NCBI GenBank assembly: GCA_001304215.1
Contig: LJVB01000003.1
Span: forward strand, 1-46,215
Direction: 5' to 3'
DNA length: 46,215 nt
From: Acidithiobacillales bacterium SM1_46
GTDB taxonomy: Bacteria > Pseudomonadota > Gammaproteobacteria > Acidiferrobacterales > Sulfurifustaceae
Shown here: one piece after another, positions 44,800-46,215 of the stretch
How positions within the stretch are numbered: position 1 is the stretch's first letter
Layout: each line of letters opens with the position of its first letter
Program-made: the position numbers and the translations under genes
Notes under the pieces: generated by a model
Database searches by the model: none
The model's input: the letters and a program-made list of their open reading frames with translations, nothing else
Told to the model about the DNA's origin: nothing

Positions 44800-45087
44800 T
44801 TAGCGGCGTATGTCAGCCAGATAGGCGCGGGCACGCCGCACCTTGTCAACACAGTTAGGGAATTTCTCGAATTGCTTTTGCACATCAGCGGCCGCGAGAA
44901 GACTCGCGGCCTTGGTCACTTCCACCGCCTCGCCGAATCCGTCGACCTTGGCCTTATTAAGCTCTGCATACCCGGCTTCGAGTCCCTCGGAGCACTGCCG
45001 CGCGACGTCGCCGCCGACACGTCCTGAACAACCCGACACGAGCAGGATGGTGGCAAGCGCAAGAATTGTGCGTGTGCTGTTGGTCAT
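44800..45087 (-). CDS. Small hypothetical lipoprotein
   Basis: The 95-residue protein has a lipoprotein signal with lipobox 'ILLVSGCSG' (Cys20). The mature part is helical ('CSEGLEAGYAELNKAKVDGF', 'VTKAASLLAAADVQKQFEKF') and carries two more cysteines about 45 residues apart, which could form a disulfide. No family is recognised. Substrate of Lgt by its lipobox. It lies 10 bp from the convergent carbonic anhydrase gene and 79 bp after aroE. Confidence 0.75.
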   Translation of the reverse strand: MTNSTRTILALATILLVSGCSGRVGGDVARQCSEGLEAGYAELNKAKVDGFGEAVEVTKAASLLAAADVQKQFEKFPNCVDKVRRARAYLADIRR

Positions 45088-45166
45088 GACTGGATGCCGA
45101 CTCCGATGTGAGAGTTAGTCATTGGACGGCGATTCGGTGCCGTCGGGGCGCTGGCATTTAAGCCAA

Positions 45167-46006
45167 TCACCCTTCGCGGCGCAAGGTTTGAATCACGGTG
45201 GGCGTGGCGGGGCGCACGCCGTGCCACAGGAAATAGGATTCCGCTGCCTGCTCGACCAGCATCCCGAGCCCGTCCGTCACCGTTTCAGCGCCGTGCGTCG
45301 CGGCCCAATCGAGAAACGGCCGGCTCTTCTCGCCATACATCATGTCGTAGGCAAGCGCACGGTTCGCGAATAGGTTCGACGGCAGTGGCGGCACGTCGCC
45401 GCTCAGACTCGCTGCCGTGCCATTGATCACCACATCAAAACGGCGCCCCTTCAGTGCATCGAAACCACTGGCCTCGACACGTCCAAGCGCGGCAAACGTA
45501 CTGACCAGCTCCTTGGCCCGCGCAACGGTGCGATTGGCGATGACCACCAATGCGGGATGCTGGCGCAACAGCGGACCGAGTACTCCGCGTACCGCGCCGC
45601 CCGCGCCAAGCAGCAGGATGTTCCTGTCCCGCAGGTGCACGCCCAGATTGCGCGTCAGGTCATGCACCAAGCCCGCTCCGTCCGTGTTGTCACCGAAGAT
45701 GGAACCATCGGGATCGAAGCGCAGGGTATTTACGGCACTTGCCTGTCGAGCGCGGTCACTCGGGTGCGTGGCAAGCTCGTAGGCATCGCGTTTGAACGGG
45801 ACGGTAACATTCGCGCCGCGACCGCCCGCGATGCGAAACGCGTCCACACCTTCTGCAAAATGCCCTGGCTCAAGATCGATCGCGGTGTACTCGATTGAAT
45901 GCCCAAGCTGCTGAGCGAACAGCATGTGAATGCGCGGCGACTTGCTGTGCGCGACGGGATGGCCGAACACCGCGTATCGCAGCAATGATGATTCGCTCGA
46001 TGTCAT
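45167..46006 (-). CDS. aroE: Shikimate dehydrogenase AroE
   Basis: The 279-residue enzyme reduces 3-dehydroshikimate to shikimate with NADPH in aromatic amino acid synthesis. 'YAVFGHPVAHSKSPRIHMLF' binds shikimate, 'ANVTVPFKRDAYELA' holds the catalytic Lys, 'GDNTDGAGLVHDL' the catalytic Asp, 'ILLLGAGGAVRGVL' the NADPH site, and 'DGLGMLVEQAAESYFLW' closes the substrate site. TAAGAT lies 8 bases before the ATG with no Shine-Dalgarno sequence. The hydrolase fragment lies 41 bp upstream on the same strand. Confidence 0.97.
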   Translation of the reverse strand: MTSSESSLLRYAVFGHPVAHSKSPRIHMLFAQQLGHSIEYTAIDLEPGHFAEGVDAFRIAGGRGANVTVPFKRDAYELATHPSDRARQASAVNTLRFDPDGSIFGDNTDGAGLVHDLTRNLGVHLRDRNILLLGAGGAVRGVLGPLLRQHPALVVIANRTVARAKELVSTFAALGRVEASGFDALKGRRFDVVINGTAASLSGDVPPLPSNLFANRALAYDMMYGEKSRPFLDWAATHGAETVTDGLGMLVEQAAESYFLWHGVRPATPTVIQTLRREG

Positions 46007-46047
46007 GGGGCGCTATCTTACGCTCGCCGCCAACCGGAGGCACGTAC

Positions 46048-46215
46048 CTACCCGCGCGGAACATGCGACGCGAGGCGCGCGTGTATGAGCGCGCGTAGCT
46101 CGAGGAGGCGCCCGTGAAAGAAGTGACCAGCGTCTGGCAGCAACACGAGATCGGGGCGGTGGCTGAGGCCATTGAGCCATTCGCGTACCTTCGAGCACGG
46201 GACGACCTCGTCCTG
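46048..46215 (-). CDS. Alpha/beta hydrolase (COG2945-like), C-terminal end
   Basis: The frame is open to the window edge and is missing from the ORF track because no start lies inside. The last 55 residues read 'QDEVVPCSKVREWLNGL' with the acid residue of a catalytic triad (DEVVP) and 'LLPDAGHFFHGRLLELRALI' with the catalytic His. These are the end motifs of the small bacterial alpha/beta hydrolases of the COG2945 group. Substrate is unknown. It is upstream of aroE on the same strand. Confidence 0.8.
   Translation of the reverse strand, partial: QDEVVPCSKVREWLNGLSHRPDLVLLPDAGHFFHGRLLELRALIHARLASHVPRG

Noticed and set aside
45115-45192. Short minus-strand frame ending 'GDWLKCQRPDGTESPSND' after aroE
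   Set aside because: It looks protein-like but has no start codon within its open stretch and overlaps the aroE end, so it is not supported as a gene.

Overview
The window is about 46 kb of GC-rich chromosome, almost entirely housekeeping genes packed tightly on both strands. No phage, transposase, integrase or CRISPR array is visible. The gene content and order (rpsU-yqeY-dnaG-rpoD with tsaD divergent, plsY, folB-folK, rimO, cca, slt, lgt, a split gcvPA/gcvPB glycine decarboxylase, prlC, a TIGR04211-like SH3 protein, srkA) suggest a non-enteric, probably environmental, member of the Gammaproteobacteria. This assignment is an inference from gene families and synteny. The sequence alone does not give a genus.

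Layout. 0-2 kb: the end of a YdcF-like gene, a thiopurine methyltransferase, a cytoplasmic DsbA-like protein and tRNA-Ile(CAU). 2-6.6 kb: the macromolecular synthesis operon, read leftwards. 6.7-11.4 kb: tsaD, plsY, folate genes (folB, folK, a pteridine-reductase-like SDR) and a MidA-like methyltransferase. 11.4-16.5 kb: small membrane and unknown proteins, rimO, a secreted DsrE-like protein, cca and a lipoprotein aminopeptidase. 16.5-24.8 kb: an NDUFA9-like protein, lytic transglycosylase, an aldehyde dehydrogenase, lgt, a GT39 glycosyltransferase and a TVP38-like membrane protein. 25-27.5 kb: a YyaL/DUF255 protein and a rhodanese. 27.7-31.7 kb: a cell-surface glycan locus of GT2 plus GtrA converging on GT39 plus a ChbG/HpnK deacetylase. 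31.9-38.7 kb: an ICMT-like methyltransferase, dgkA and a riboswitch-controlled glycine cleavage operon that carries two thiol peroxidases. 38.8 kb: a decayed ABC-permease fragment. 39.1-46.2 kb: xth, a glutaredoxin-like protein, the SH3 protein, prlC, srkA, gamma-carbonic anhydrase, a small lipoprotein, aroE and the end of an alpha/beta hydrolase.

The most interesting points are these. (1) A tandem glycine riboswitch with a very good sigma-70 promoter and a perfect 11-bp hairpin heads gcvT-gcvH-gcvPA-tpx-tpx-gcvPB. The two adjacent Tpx paralogues sit between the two halves of the glycine decarboxylase, and one has lost the conserved active-site proline. (2) The GT2/GtrA/GT39/deacetylase locus has the composition of a minimal lipid-carrier sugar-modification pathway, analogous to the Arn system but built from different families. 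(3) Several genes (dnaG, slt, tsaD, perhaps cca and aroE) have a -10-like hexamer 6-9 bases before the start codon and little or no Shine-Dalgarno sequence, suggesting leaderless transcripts. (4) Four convergent gene pairs end in a shared 4-base CTAG or CTAA, so the two stop codons overlap.

Most long ORFs in the supplied track that lie antisense to these genes are frame shadows caused by high GC content, and they are left out. Start sites were moved inward from the longest ORF where a signal peptide, family N-terminus or Shine-Dalgarno sequence argued for it.
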